64,000 nucleotides of DNA from Ichthyophthirius multifiliis (Eukaryota > Ciliophora > Oligohymenophorea > Hymenostomatida): assembly GCF_000220395.1 (NCBI RefSeq), contig NW_004086406.1, positions 186,001-250,000 of the forward strand, given 5' to 3'. A model generated the notes under the pieces. That model saw only the letters and a list, made by a program, of their open reading frames with translations, was not told the DNA's origin and made no database searches. Position 1 is the stretch's first letter; each line of letters opens with the position of its first letter. Below are positions 23,231 through 36,441 of this stretch, piece by piece. The position numbers and the translations under genes were made by a program.

Positions 23231-25284
23231 ATGAATAAATCAAGTTAAAATATATCGCCGTATTAAGCTCTTCCTAAAAAACTATTAGACTAAAATAATT
23301 TTAATTATAAAATAGAGGCAATAAAAAATTAGGTGTAAAAAAATAAAATAAAATTGTGTATATGATTTTTTTTTAAAAGCTAATAATATTCAAGTCAAAA
23401 TTTATAGTTTAATACAGATATATCTAAGTCTTAAATTTAAAATTAAAATAATAGTTAATATACAAAGGCTTTAACTAATCAGTAATAATTTATGACAGCA
23501 AGCGCACTTGATTAGCCAATATACTGTAACAATTTATTAAAAATCAAATATTCTTTATATATCCTATAAACACATATATTATCTAAATAAATATTATAAA
23601 CAATTTTATTTTAAATATTATATTTTTTCAAATACATTATTTATTATTATATAAGCATAAATTAATAATAATTATAAACCTGAAAATAATTTCATTAATA
23701 ATTTCGGATCTCTCTGTGATAAGTAAACTAATTATTATTTTAAATTAAAATTTTATATGCTAATAAATAATAATATATTCATATATTAATACGAATTTTA
23801 TTAAAATAAATTTGCTTAGGTCCTTTTTATCGAACTCAACTTTTTTCTAGATATAAAAATTTGGAAACAAAAAATAAAAATAATATTAAAGTTTCCAATG
23901 TACATTTGTAAAAGACTAAGTTCAAATTAAAAAAAAATAATTATAAGATATATTATTAGATAATAGAAAAATATATAGAAAAGTAATTGAATTTAATGAT
24001 GAAAACTCTATTTTGTCTTTTGCTAGCTTATAAATATAATCAATTAATCAATAAGAAAATTAAGAATTAAAATAGAGAAAAAGTAGACTTTATAGGATAT
24101 TAACATTTTCTGAATTATAATTTTTACTTTAGTATAACTTGGACGAAATCAATTAATTTTTAAATGAAGCAGTTTAAATAAAATAAAATGAAGATAATTA
24201 GGATTATATATATATAGATTTTGATTATTTTAAAAAAAATTAAAGGTAAGAAAATAAATAGGATAAAAAAATAAGTTTAAATTTAAAAAAAATTAATATT
24301 TAAAATATGTTTGAAGTCGAATTTCCTTATATAGAGTTATATATTGGTAAATATGCATATAAAAAGCAAATTGCTATTAGTATTTAAGAAATGAATGAAT
24401 TATTAAATAATGAATTTTCAAATATATAAAAATATTAATAATAAGTAAATAAAGCAGAGTTTGATATATTTATCAAGAATATTTAAAATTTAAAATTATA
24501 AGATTAATAAGTATTATAGTAATAATCAGTTTAAACATAACAAGATTAAAAAACTTAAGCATACTAAAATTTAAATTATCATAATTTATAAATTGAAAAA
24601 GGTTAAATAAAAATGTTATGATAATTTTATATTATTATAATAGTAAGTAAAAACATTAAATATGATTAATTATAAATTTTGAAATAAACTTATTTCAAGT
24701 AAATTATTGAATAGTCAAATTAAGAACCATTAATAATATCTTTTTTGTAAATATATATTTCAATTATGATTAATATTATTATATTAAACTAAAAAAAAGC
24801 CCTTCTAAAATAATAATAAATAGTTCAAAATAAGATAATTAATAAATTATTCATAACATGAATTTTCAAGAATTTTATGAATGGTGTAACTTATCTTTGA
24901 CATAAAATTTAAGTGGATATGCAAGCAAAAATATTTGTTTATAAGATTCAAATAATACTAATAAAATCTCAGTTTACATTAAAATGCCATAACTTATATG
25001 GGATAGCTAAGACTATATAATAATAAATAAAGAAAGTGAAAACAATGGATTGTTATAAGAAAATAAGATAAATTTAATTATAAATGAGAATTAATATTAA
25101 ATGATTATTTGGTAAATAAAAAATTAATATTTTGATATATATTTATTAAAAATAAAATTTTAGCCCTCCTTTTATTGAAATCAATTTTTCTAATGAATCT
25201 AAAAGGTATTCTAAAGAAATTACAATATAATAGTTAAATGAAATTATAAAAAAAGGGTTTAATTTTTAATTTAAAATAAATTGA
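23231..25284 (+). CDS. Unrecognised Q/N-rich multi-exon protein
   Basis: Starts MNKSSQNISPYQALPKKLLD and ends FNFQFKIN at TGA 25282. It is interrupted by several introns, of which the last (GTAAATAAAA to TTTTAG, about 25111-25164) and the first are clearest; the interior junctions, especially around 23530-23830 and 24240-24330, are uncertain. Recognisable parts are a Gln/Asn-rich N-terminus, an FNDENSILSFASLQ segment, a leucine-rich stretch (RILTFSELQFLLQYNLDE), and two segments with a similar pattern, FPYIELYIGKYAYKKQIAI then EMNELLN, and PPFIEINFSNESKRYSKEIT then QLNEIIKKG. The internal similarity could be a repeated small domain. I recognise no family. It lies just downstream of the dynein docking gene on the same strand but 220 bp away, so it is a separate gene. 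Confidence 0.55.
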
Positions 25285-28200
25285 AATAAAATAAAATATT
25301 AAGTTAATTTTCTATTTATTTTTAATAAAAGTTAATAAAATAATTTAATTAATTAAACATTTAAATTTATCAAAATATAAATATTGATTTATTTTAGATA
25401 TTTTTTTTTATTTTATTAATCTAATTTTAAATATATAAGTAATTAAAATAAATTTATTGATAATATTTTTAATATATGATTTTTATTTATATAAAAAAAT
25501 TATATATTAATAAATCAAATCAAAGATATATTTTTAATGACTTTTTTTCATTTATTTATGATTGTAGTAATTGATAATCTATACCTGTATTTATTTTTTC
25601 TTAGATATATATTTAACTTTTATTTAAAAAAATCTAGGATTTAATTGATTTTATGTATATTTTTGGTATATTAAAATAATGGATTTACCTTTTCATTTTA
25701 TTTTTTTATTAAAATTTATTTAAAAATAAAAAAAAAATTAAACATACATTATTATAAATATTCATTAAATAATTATATATTTAATATGTATATAATTAAC
25801 TTCTATATTTTTACTAAATTTTTATTATAATAAAATATGCAATAGTATGAAAAATATAATTTTAAACTTTAACAATTATAGTTTTGTTAAATTTATTTTT
25901 AATTATCATTGTTAGGACTAATATATTTTTCTCGTATATTTAATTAACAAAAAGTCTTTTTAATATATTTAATTATATTTATTTTATTAAAGAAGACTTT
26001 GCTATTTATTTATTTAAATTATTAATATCAATATATATGATTATATAATTTTTTATTTATTTAGTTATATTACTAAAAAATCATATTTTTTTATTTAATA
26101 ATTAATATATTTTTAAAAAATAAAAGATATTTTATATAAAAAATATAAAAACTTTAAATATTTTTTTTTTTAATTTTATTTAATATACACAATATAAAAT
26201 TAATTATATATTAGAAATATTTATTAATTGATATTAATCTAGATAAAAGTTAAATAAAAATTGAGAAATTTTTATATTTATAAAAATAATATTTTTTAGT
26301 AACAATATATTAAAAATTAACTTTTTTTAAGTTTGCTTCACTTAATTCTGAATTTATACTGTTTCGTTTACTTTTTATAGGTAATTAGTATTTATTTGTC
26401 TAATAATATAAAAAAATATTTTATATTAATCTACTGTAATTCTTCTTTTAAATATTCCAACCTCTTTCTTTTGTCTAGCAAATATTACTAATATAAATAT
26501 TACTTTTTCATGATATTTTTTTTCTTTTTACTTTGAAATAATAAAATTTTGACATTAATAAATTTTTTAGAGAATCACTAAATTATAATTTTTCTAATTC
26601 CTAATATAAATATAAACACATATTTATCTTAAGAATACAAAATTAAAAATTTAGAAATAAATCATTTATTTATATAAACATTTAAAGCTTTATTATCTAG
26701 CCAAATCATCTTTTATAACTATAATATTAAATTTCATAAATTTTATTTTTATTCTATTCGCTTAGCCTTTATTTAATTATTATTAGCCTTATTTTTTATT
26801 TAACTTATAATTAATTACTATAAACTGACATTTATTATTAATTTTATTTATACAAATTTTCTTTAATTCTATACAAATAATTATTTTTACATTAAATATT
26901 TTTTACTATAATTATATATTGGATGAAATTTATGCTTTTTTAAATAAATTAATTAATATTTTTATATACTATTGGAAAAAATATTTTCTTATTTATTTAT
27001 CCAAATAAAGTTCGTTTTAGGTTCTAAATCTAAATTTTTCGATCTTTCTGTTTCAGAATATTTCGAATAATATTTTATGACAAATCAATTTATTAAAGTA
27101 ATATAAATATAATTTTTTGTTAAAATGATTATCTTAATAAATAAATATTTATACCTTTAAATTATGTTTCTAATATAAGTATTTTAATCTTAAATTAACT
27201 GAGAGTATTCTATATAAATACTAATAGAACATCAAAACTATTTTTTGTAAATAATAATAAAACTTTTACATATTCTCATAAAAAAAATATTAACAAATAC
27301 TTTTATTTGTCATAAATATTATAAAAATGAGGAACTTATAATTTTTACTAATTTAAATTTTCGTCATCGTCATATATTTTTTTAACTTAAATTTAATATT
27401 TTTAATTATTGTTATTTAAAGATAACTTTTTTAGTAAATCTATTAGAAATTTTTAAATTTATTTATTTCTAATTTATGAAATAATTAATACAATATTAAT
27501 TATTTAGTAATATTAAAGGACTAATTTAAAAATTTAAAAAGTATTTTGGTAAAAATACCTTTAATAGACAGTCACTACCTATGTCTTTTAATCGAAATTT
27601 ATATCAAATATATTTATTAGTCAACTATAAATTATGATTTTTATCTGATGCTTAATTAATTATATTAATAATTAATAAAATTTTAAAAAACTAATTAAAA
27701 TTTTAATGTATAATTTTTAAGACTTTTTTATATTCTTTTTTTAGAAATTTAAAATTTAATTTAATTTCGATTTAATTCAAATTTTTTTTATATAAAAATT
27801 AAAATAAATACTTAACATATACTAAATTAATTTTGCTATTTAAAATATAAAAAAAAAAAATTAATAAATAATATTATTATAGAAAAATTATATTATGAAA
27901 ACATTGGAAAATAATATATGTAAATTTAGAAAATCCTGATAATTAAAATCATTTAAATCAATTATATTAAAATAAAAAATATAATAGACATGCAAATTTT
28001 TTATTAGGTTCTAGTGCAAAGTCGGAAACAATTGCTCTTTTCTATACTAAATTTAAAATAATTTTTTTCTAAGATTTTTATTTTTTTCAATAGTTTTTTT
28101 TATGTTTTTATAAGTAAAACCTTATTTTTTTACAAAATTTCTGCAATAAGATTAAGAAACAAAATTATAATCTAATTGAAATTTCATATTATTAATGATT

Positions 28201-28599
28201 AGAGTCATTTTATAGTTTTATATCAATTTTCAGGGTTTATAGAAATTGTTTATGACTTATTATTACTCTTAACCTAATTTTTCATATAAAATAGGTTTAT
28301 TTTTTATTAATTATGCATTATAGTTATATTAAATAATTATATTTCTTATTTTTTATCTAGAACACATAGTTTTATAAACTAATATTTTAATAGGAATTTA
28401 TTTTTTCGTATAAATGCATATAAAATAGCTTTTAATAAAAAGTATAATGTAATATCTCACTTTATGCAATTTGATTTTATCAAATTATTATTTTTTAATA
28501 TAAAATGTCTTTTTATATTTAATATTATTTATCTTTATTAATTTTTTTTAAATATTTTTATATTTATTTTTTCTTTTATTTATTATCAGTTCATATTTT
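25285..28599. other. Gene-poor region with eroded coding islands
   Basis: About 3.3 kb. 25285-26300 shows only A/T runs. On the minus strand, 26320-26560 (for example LDKRKRLEYLKEELQ), 26960-27090 (YSETERSKNLDLEPKTN) and 27180-27245 (IYIEYSQLIQDQNTYIRN) look coding but do not connect into one frame. On the plus strand, 27899-28060 encodes VNLENPDNQNHLNQLYQNKK then RHANFLLGSSAKSETIALFY before degrading. No start, stop or family can be assigned. These are either unannotated spliced genes with poor signals or gene or transposon relics. Confidence 0.4.
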
Positions 28600-29500
28600 C
28601 TTTGTTTAGAGATTTTTAATATTTTATCAGATTATGCCGTAAAACAGAACAAAGCTTAATGAAATTTTTAAATATATGTTATTTTTTAATATTAAATTAT
28701 TATATTATTTTTTTTATTTATTTTTATTTTAATAAATTTTCTAAATTTATTCTTTTTAACCATATTTTAATTGATTTTTATAATAAAAAGTTAAACTGCT
28801 ATCGTTTAGTTCTTCGAAAATTTAATACATTGATTTTTTGTTAATTTAATTTTTGTGTTTTTCAAAAGAGAAACATATTCTTCTATTGATTTCAATTGTG
28901 AACTACAAAGATACTATAAAATATATTTATCTTTGCTAGTAAATTTGTTATGTTATTTAATTTGTGGATAAGATACTTTATCCATGTAAAATATATACTT
29001 TGATAAATTTTCACGAATTTCTTTAAATATTTACTACTACACATATTATCTAATTTTAATATATAATCTTAATTGAAGATAATCTATTTCTATTTAATTT
29101 TTAAATTAAATAATTTCTTTCTATCTTTCATTTATTAAAATATAATTTACATATAAAAAAATATAAAAATTTATAAAATTAAATTGCAAAAAACACGATT
29201 ATAAACAATGATAAAACTTCTCGGGTTTTCGCAAAAATATCTTCGAATTTCGGATTAATAAAGACATAAATATAACACTCATATAAAATTATTGATATAA
29301 AAACGACAATTTAAACCGTGTCTATTCAGACCAAACAACATTCATTATTATAAATTTATTTTTAACCATCTTTATAATTTTTCAATAAGATTTTAATTTT
29401 ATGAGTATGGAAAATGTTACACTATTAAAATATAAGTTTTCTTTAAATGGACACGAATAAGAATATATCTACATATAAAAGCATCATTGAGTTTAAATTG
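28600..29500 (-). pseudogene. Decayed Tc1/mariner-type transposase
   Basis: Two long minus-strand segments match the DDE transposase core. The upstream one (29345 down to about 29150) reads NVVWSEQTRF, the equivalent of the family motif N-V-(V/I)-W/F-S-D-E-T-R-F, then FLRKPEKFYHC, matching the R-x-P-G-E-x-Y region. The downstream one (29025 to 28815) reads YIFYMDKVSYPQIK, equivalent to F-Q-Q-D-N-A-x-x-H, then CSSQLKSIEEYVSLLKN, equivalent to S-P-D-L-N-P-I-E-N-x-W-S-x-L-K. The D to E distance is 33 residues, near the DD34E of Tc1. The first catalytic Asp is Glu, the second Asp and the Glu survive. A frame break precedes NVVW, with HTH-side remnants (HKIKILLKNY) in another frame to about 29480. 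Inactive relic; no terminal repeats identified. Confidence 0.65.
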
Positions 29501-30110
29501 TCAATATTCAATAAATTATCAATAAAAACGAAATTAGAAATAAAGTATAAAATTTACAAATAAAAATATTTATAAAGTAAAATCCGATTTTATATAAAAA
29601 AAAACTTAAACTTTTATAAACAAGAATAAAATATTTACAAAAACAGCAATTAATATAAAATTTAATTATATGATATTATAAAAAATCAATATATTTAAAT
29701 AAGAAAGGCTTCACACAAATTAATAAATAATTTTATACAAATTAAAGTATCACTATTGCAAATATTTTATGTTATAAATATTTATATAAGTTATTTTTTA
29801 AATTCCTATATAAATTATAATATTTAAAGAAATTCATAAAATTAATAAATTATTTAAATAATTTATAAACAGTATTAATAAAATATAAGTTTGTTATTTT
29901 TGAACATGTTTATTTAATTATGAATAAATAAATATTTTTAATAGACATAAATAATTATATTTAATAAAATGTTTTTTTTTTGTATTAATTAATTAAAAAA
30001 AATATTTATATTTATTTAATAAATATAAAAATATAAATTACTATAATTTATTATATTATTTTTAAACTAATGCACTGTTTAATTTTAGTTTATATTTTAA
30101 TATATATAAA
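29501..30110. other. AT-rich spacer
   Basis: Between the transposase relic and the 3' end of the deubiquitinase. It may contain the eroded N-terminal part of the transposon. No independent feature supported. Confidence 0.45.
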
Positions 30111-33100
30111 TCAAAACCTTTTTTTATAAAACAATATATAATTACTATTATTACAAATTTTATTTTCATCAATTTTAATAACTTATTAATCGTCATATAA
30201 AAACCATTAGTTATTATTTAGAGCAAAAGCAGTATAATGACCATAACCCATGTTTCCATAATGATTACTCACAGCATACAAATCGTAAATTAATTTTTAA
30301 TTTTAATTTTCTTTCACATCATTATCATTAAAATAATTATGATTTTTATAAATAGAAGGAGGCTCTTTTTCTTAAACAAAATCTGTTATATCTAAACCAT
30401 TTATAGGGAATTTAATAACTTTATTTATTTTGCTTTTAAAATTTCCATTTATATATTTAAATCTTTTAAGATGTATAATTAAAATATCAGGTACTCTATA
30501 TATATGCATTTATTTAATTGCTTTCTAATGATTTTTACATTTATGACAATACCATTCATTTTATTAATCTAACTATTCTGTTTTTTAAAATAGTTAAAAG
30601 CATTCTTCAATTGTTATATCTGTTGTTTCCTTTATTTTTTCTTACTCTTAAACTGCATTAATATCTACATATTTTGGAGTTTCCAGATTATTTAATTATT
30701 TTAAATCAAAGTTTTATTAATTAATACATACAAGCTGAAATTAAAATAACGATGATTTATCAATTATTTTATCAACAATTTATTATAAGGTTATTTCATC
30801 TGAAAAAGGAAGTTCGCAATTATTACAATTACTATTTCCACAAAATCTATTTTTTTAAAAAATAATTTTAAAAAATAAAAATTAATAGTATATTTAATTT
30901 TATTACTAACATAATTAATTTTATTGATTTTCAATATAAATTGAGTATACATCTTTTAACTATTAAATAAAATTTATTCCTTTGGAATTTTCTTCAATTT
31001 ATTATTATAGATTCTTATTTATAATATTTTTAAAAAATTCAAATATTTTTATGTGTAATTATTTGGTTGAGTTATTTTTTTAAAAAACAAATAATCTTGG
31101 ATAAGTTACCGCCTATTTATTTTAATTTTATTATTCGAAATTATAAATAGACACTGGAATTAGAAGACATTAAGAAAATTCAATTTGGGAAGTATCTTCA
31201 TCTAACTCATATAAAACAGGTCTAAATGAACTTTTTTTTAAAATAATTTATAAAAGTTTAGTGTCATTCTAATAAATCTCTATTAATTATTAAAACCTAA
31301 AAATTTTTTATATAAAAATAAAATAAAAATATTACGTTAATGAACAAAAAAGTAGTTTATTTTTATTAATATTGTGCTTTCTACTCATAAATTCAATCAA
31401 AATTTCAATAGTAGTGTTTTGATTGATATTAAAATGAAATTATTCTTAACAAGAAACTTATCTATTTTTAGAAAAAATAATATAAAAATTAATAGTAAGA
31501 AAATCTTTATTTGGAATTGGTAAAGAAAGCATTAAAAACGGATCAAAAGTGACTGACTATTTATTACATTAAGGACAAATAATTTTTGATTTAAATTATC
31601 CTTACATTAGGTCAACAATAACACTTGAATTTCTTTTTAAGTGATTTTCCCAATGTAATTTAGATAATAATTAATCATCTTTCCCTTCAGATTCAATTTC
31701 TTGAGTTAATATTTTGACTTTTACTCTATTTAAATCTTCGTGAACTACATCTAAAAATAAAGCAAGAAATTCCTAAGCATCGTGTTATTAATATCCATTA
31801 AACATTTTCTAAAATTAACCAATTGCATTTTTTAAAGACTAAGGATTATAAACATTTTAGTTTTTAATCCATAAATTCTTTATTAATTAACAATATCTTT
31901 CTGTTACCATACCTTTACTTCCTAGAGGATTATTTAAATTAATTTCTTAACGATATTTTTTCGAAAGAAAATATTCTGTTAATTCAATCGTATTACTTAA
32001 GCACTATAAAGCGCTATTCATATAGCATGTATTGCCAATATTTACTAATCCACAAAGCCCGTAAGATGAATTATCACTTTTTACATACGGCTATTCTCCT
32101 TCATCATCTGATTCTCTTCCTGCAAAGCTGCATATTTATTAATGATTTTCTTAATCTCTTAATTTACATACTTGATTACAATATGCTATTTTTTTACATG
32201 GGCAAGTTGCTTGTAAAATATTTGAAGTATTACAATATTTACATATATTCTCTATCGGGTCTATTAAGGATATAAAAGGGAATCCTCCTGAATCTTTTAT
32301 GTGTTCTAAAATTATTATATCATCGTCTTTGATTTATAATTATTTTAAACTTTTATCTAAAGAAGTTTCTAAAAATGTTAATTCTTTTAATTAAAGTCTA
32401 TAATTAAAAGTATTTGCTTAATTTGTTAATTTTTTTATATTTATCTTAAATTAATTTAAATTTGTTTCTAATTTCCATAATCTTATTGATTCTGATTTGA
32501 TTTAAGTTAAAGGTTATGCATAAGATTATTATTTTTTATATATGTATTGAGGATTATTTGTAAAATATTAACATAAAAATTATTTTATTTTATTTAATGA
32601 ATTATATGGAAAAAATTGCATTTTTTTGGATGTTATATTATCTAAATTTTAATTTTTTTAAATATCTATATCTTATAACATTTAATGAGTGACTAAAACT
32701 ATTTAAATCTATTTTTTATTAAAATAATAAATAGATGTTTAAAAAATACTTATTTTTGGTATATTTGTATAAATCTATTATTTATTGTTTCGTCTACATA
32801 ACATTATCTTGGAATTTTTATTATTTTACATTTATTTTGTTCAAAAAAAGAAATAATTTTTTAATCTATGATACAATAATCCTCATCTTCTTTCAGATTG
32901 GGTTATAAAACATAGTATCCTGGGTTATTTTAATCATTAATAATATAAAATTAATCCTAATTATTATCACATTCAAGTTAAATTAAATCTTGGTTAGCTA
33001 TTTCTAATTAAATTGAATAAAAATTTTCTAAATTTGGTTATTTTCCTTTTAAAATTTGAGAATAGGAATATTTATTTTTCCATTTTTCTAACCAATTAAT

Positions 33101-33465
33101 TGATAACAAATAAAAATATTCTTAATCTTTCTAATTTTAAATATTTAATGAATCCCAATAATTTTTAAATTAAAAAACATGATATTTTATAACATCACTC
33201 TTATTTTTATTAAAATAATAATCTTAATCTTCTATGTTATTATAATCTTGCGTTTTCTAATTGCTTAATTCTTCTTAAGGAGCTGCTGCTTAATTAAAAT
33301 TTTGTTAATTTTATATTGAATCCTAATCTGAATAATAATCTTATAAATAATTTTATTCACATCCTGAAGGTGCTGCACTTTATATTTTTATTTAAGTTAT
33401 TTTTGAATATAACAATATAATTAAGTTTTTGTTTTATACTTTTATTCTTTATTTTCGAAATCCAT
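30111..33465 (-). CDS. Ubiquitin-specific protease with DUSP-like, UBL-like and MYND regions
   Basis: Cysteine protease that removes ubiquitin from substrates. Order: acidic Gln-rich N-terminus (about 33465-33180); DUSP-like region (YLLSINWLEKWKNK, then DLIQLECDN, NPGYYVLQPNL); UBL-like linker (IQIVLVTHQ); MYND zinc finger (ICKYCNTSNILQATCPC, AYCNQVCKLRDQENHQQIC); catalytic core with Cys box GLVNIGNTCYMNSALQCL, QQHDAQEFL, zinc pairs CPQC and CHKC, and His box GYGHYTAFALNNNQWFLYDD. All catalytic residues are present, so it should be active. DUSP plus USP recalls USP4/USP15; the MYND finger recalls USP19, where it is inserted inside the catalytic domain, whereas here it precedes it. Introns include 33378-33439. 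Start ATG at 33465. Confidence 0.93.
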
Positions 33466-34394
33466 TACTTTTTATTTTAAAATTTGCTTATTTTTACTTT
33501 CAAAATTATTTAAAATATTTATTAAAAAAAATAATTTTTTATTATATTTTTAGTTTTTTCTTCATTTTGTTCGATTTATTATAATAGCAATTTTAATATT
33601 GAAATATTGATTTTATATCAATTATATTTAAAAATTATAAAAATTAATAAAAAAGAAGAAAAACGATTAACATGATATGTTAATAATATAATAAATAAAT
33701 ATTAAAAAGAAGAAAAATAAATTATATTATTATTTATTATATATATATAATATCTTTCTTAGTAAAAATTTTTATATAAAATACAAAAATTCTTATAAAT
33801 TTTATTATAAATTATAATATTATAATTTTTTTAAAATAATTAAAATATTAAGATAATAAATATATTATCTTAATAAATTATTATAAGAAAATTAATATAA
33901 TAAATATAATTTCTATTAAATAAAATTTATTCAAAAAATATTATATTAATTAATTTTCTATATATTGTCTATGTTATTTTTTTAAGTAAATACATATTAT
34001 ATAAATAATTTAAAGACACATTGGAAAATATATATATTAATTTTAAAAATATTTTTTTTACTGATTGCTCAATTAATTTTTTAATACTTTTTAATTTAAT
34101 ATAAATTAATTGATTTTAATACTTCTAATTCCTAATATATTAATTTCATAGTAAATTAATTCATTCGATCCAATAATTATTTCTATCAATACATAATTAA
34201 TAATAAAAAAAAAATTCGATTATTAAATTAAGAAATATTTTATATAAATTTTGTTTTGTATAAATATATTTATATTCATATAAATATAAAAAGATATTGA
34301 GGTTAAAAAAAAAATTATATTAATTTATTTATATAAATAAATAAATGTAAATATTATTATTATTATTATAAATTTTATTATTATTATAAATAAA

Positions 34395-34449
<55 letters not shown>

Positions 34450-36441
34450 TTTTTATTGTTATTATAATTATAGTTATTATTATAAATTTTAATATTAATA
34501 TTAATATTAATATTAAAATTAATTTTTATTATATTTATATAAAAAAAAATTTATATTTTAACATGTAATTTATAATTTTTTTGTTTTTATAATATTTCAT
34601 TTTTATTATTATTAATAATAAATCAAATAATATTTAATAAATATAAATCTAAAATATCTAAATATATATATATTTTATTTATTTATTTAAAATAAATTAA
34701 TTTTTATTTTAATAATACATAATAAATTTTAATTCTTAATATTTTTTTGATAAAAATAAATATAATTTTATTTAACTTATCTGTCTTATTAGTATTTTTT
34801 TAATGTATTTATAAACAATAAAAAATGTAAATATTTATTATTTCATTATATTTTAAATAATAATTAGATTAATAAAATATTTTAATAATAATATTAAGTA
34901 TTCTTTTTTTTGTTACAATTAATTTAAACATTTTCTAAACTTATATTCTAATTAATTAACTCTTATATTTTAATAATTTCTCTAATATTTGTAATAATTT
35001 TATAATCATACTAATTACATTTATTTATAAATTATTGTTCTTGTTTACAATTTTATTTTGGTAATTATTAATTTAAATTTTATATAATGTAATTTACAAA
35101 TAAAATTTTTAATTATTATTTGAATATTTAAATGTATTTTTCTTTTATTTTATGTTAATTTACTTTTATTAAGATCACCACCTAAATAAAATAAATTATA
35201 TGAACACATTTAATTAATATTTTTCTTAATAATAATAACTATTTTATATTTTTTATCAATATTAATGAGAAAATAATAGAATTTTATTATATAAACATAT
35301 TTTTTTTTTAAATTAGAATAAAGTATTTATTTTAGTGTTTTTTGTAAGTTAATATTTAATTAATTTATAATATTGTTAGCAATTTTATAAATAAAAAATA
35401 AATATAAAACATAGTATAGTAATAAAATGTTTAAAAAGAGAAGGATATTTCAATTTTTATTATAAATATCTAAAATATAAATTTTCAAATTAGTCTATAT
35501 TTATAATGTTATAAGTAATATAAAAATTGATTTCTGATATATTGTCGCTAAGTATATAAACTTAAGAAAAATTATATTAAATATTCTAAAAGATAATAAA
35601 CAATCAAATATATTATTTATTAATTAATATAATTAGTTATTTAATTTAAGTTTAAATAAAATTTATAATTTTCAACAAAAGCTAAGTTTAATAAAATTCT
35701 ATATGGAAGAATAATATTATAAAACTTTTAAATTTAGACTATTTTCCATAATAACTTATGTAATACGCTTAAAAAATAATTTAGGGAGAATAAAAAGTTA
35801 TTTTTATAATTATGATTAATTATTAATATAATGCATTTTTACCAAAATACTAATAATTTTTATTTTAATTAATAAAAAAGGTTAATGAATTTTTTTTTTC
35901 TGTAAATGATGTTGGCATATTTTTAAACAAACATTGGTCAACATAATTTTATTGAAGGCTAAGTTTATATACCCTTTTTTTAAGAAATTAAGTACCTTCT
36001 ATTTTTTAAGATTATTTAATTTTAAAATTATATTATAACTTTTATTCTAAGTATCTTAATTTATTAAATGGCATTTATTAATTTTAATTATCTTAAGTTG
36101 AATAAAATTGAAATAATAATAATAATTTTATTTAATATAATAATATTAAAATAATTAAAATTAAGAAAATATTTCTACTGATTTTTTTAAAAGTAATAAA
36201 ATGCATATCGAAATTTAATATAAAATAATATAATAATTTGATAAAAATAGTTTAATTTGTATTTTAAAAATTTTTAATATTGATATAAAAATTTATTGAA
36301 ATATCTTTTATTATAATAAAACATCATATATAATGGAGTATATATTAATATCTATATTTATTAAAATTAAATTGATTGTATATAGAAAAATTATAGAATT
36401 TTTTGTATATATATTATTATTTAAATAACTTTTTAATTATT
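33466..36441. other. Long gene-poor AT-rich spacer with a trinucleotide microsatellite
   Basis: Nearly 3 kb. It contains an (ATT)n run at about 34396-34448 and a second shorter one at 34352-34370. A weak plus-strand open stretch near 35690-35885 (for example MEEQYYKTFKFRLF) and another near 35880-35945 show mixed codons, but I cannot define a gene. Confidence 0.5.
34396..34448. repeat. (ATT)n microsatellite
   Basis: About 17 perfect ATT units, with shorter ATT runs on both sides. Confidence 0.9.

Noticed and set aside
27896-28880. A plus-strand TGA-free frame of more than 300 codons across 27.9-28.9 kb
   Set aside because: It is dominated by Phe, Ile, Tyr and Leu as expected from AT-rich noise, and its 3' part is antisense to the better supported transposase relic. 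The local coding island GSSAKSETIALFY is in a different frame.
29160-29480. A less AT-rich patch first considered as a structured RNA gene
   Set aside because: The minus strand encodes transposase motifs in a continuous frame, which explains the composition better than an RNA gene.
33378-33439. A suspected frameshift near the N-terminus of the deubiquitinase
   Set aside because: A GT...AG intron of 62 nt joins MDFENKEQ to NAAPSGCEQ in frame, so no indel is required.
34352-34500. ATT/TAA repeat tract as a possible telomere or centromere-like repeat
   Set aside because: It is a simple trinucleotide microsatellite; ciliate telomeres of this group are G-rich (GGGGTT type) and no such repeat occurs in the window.
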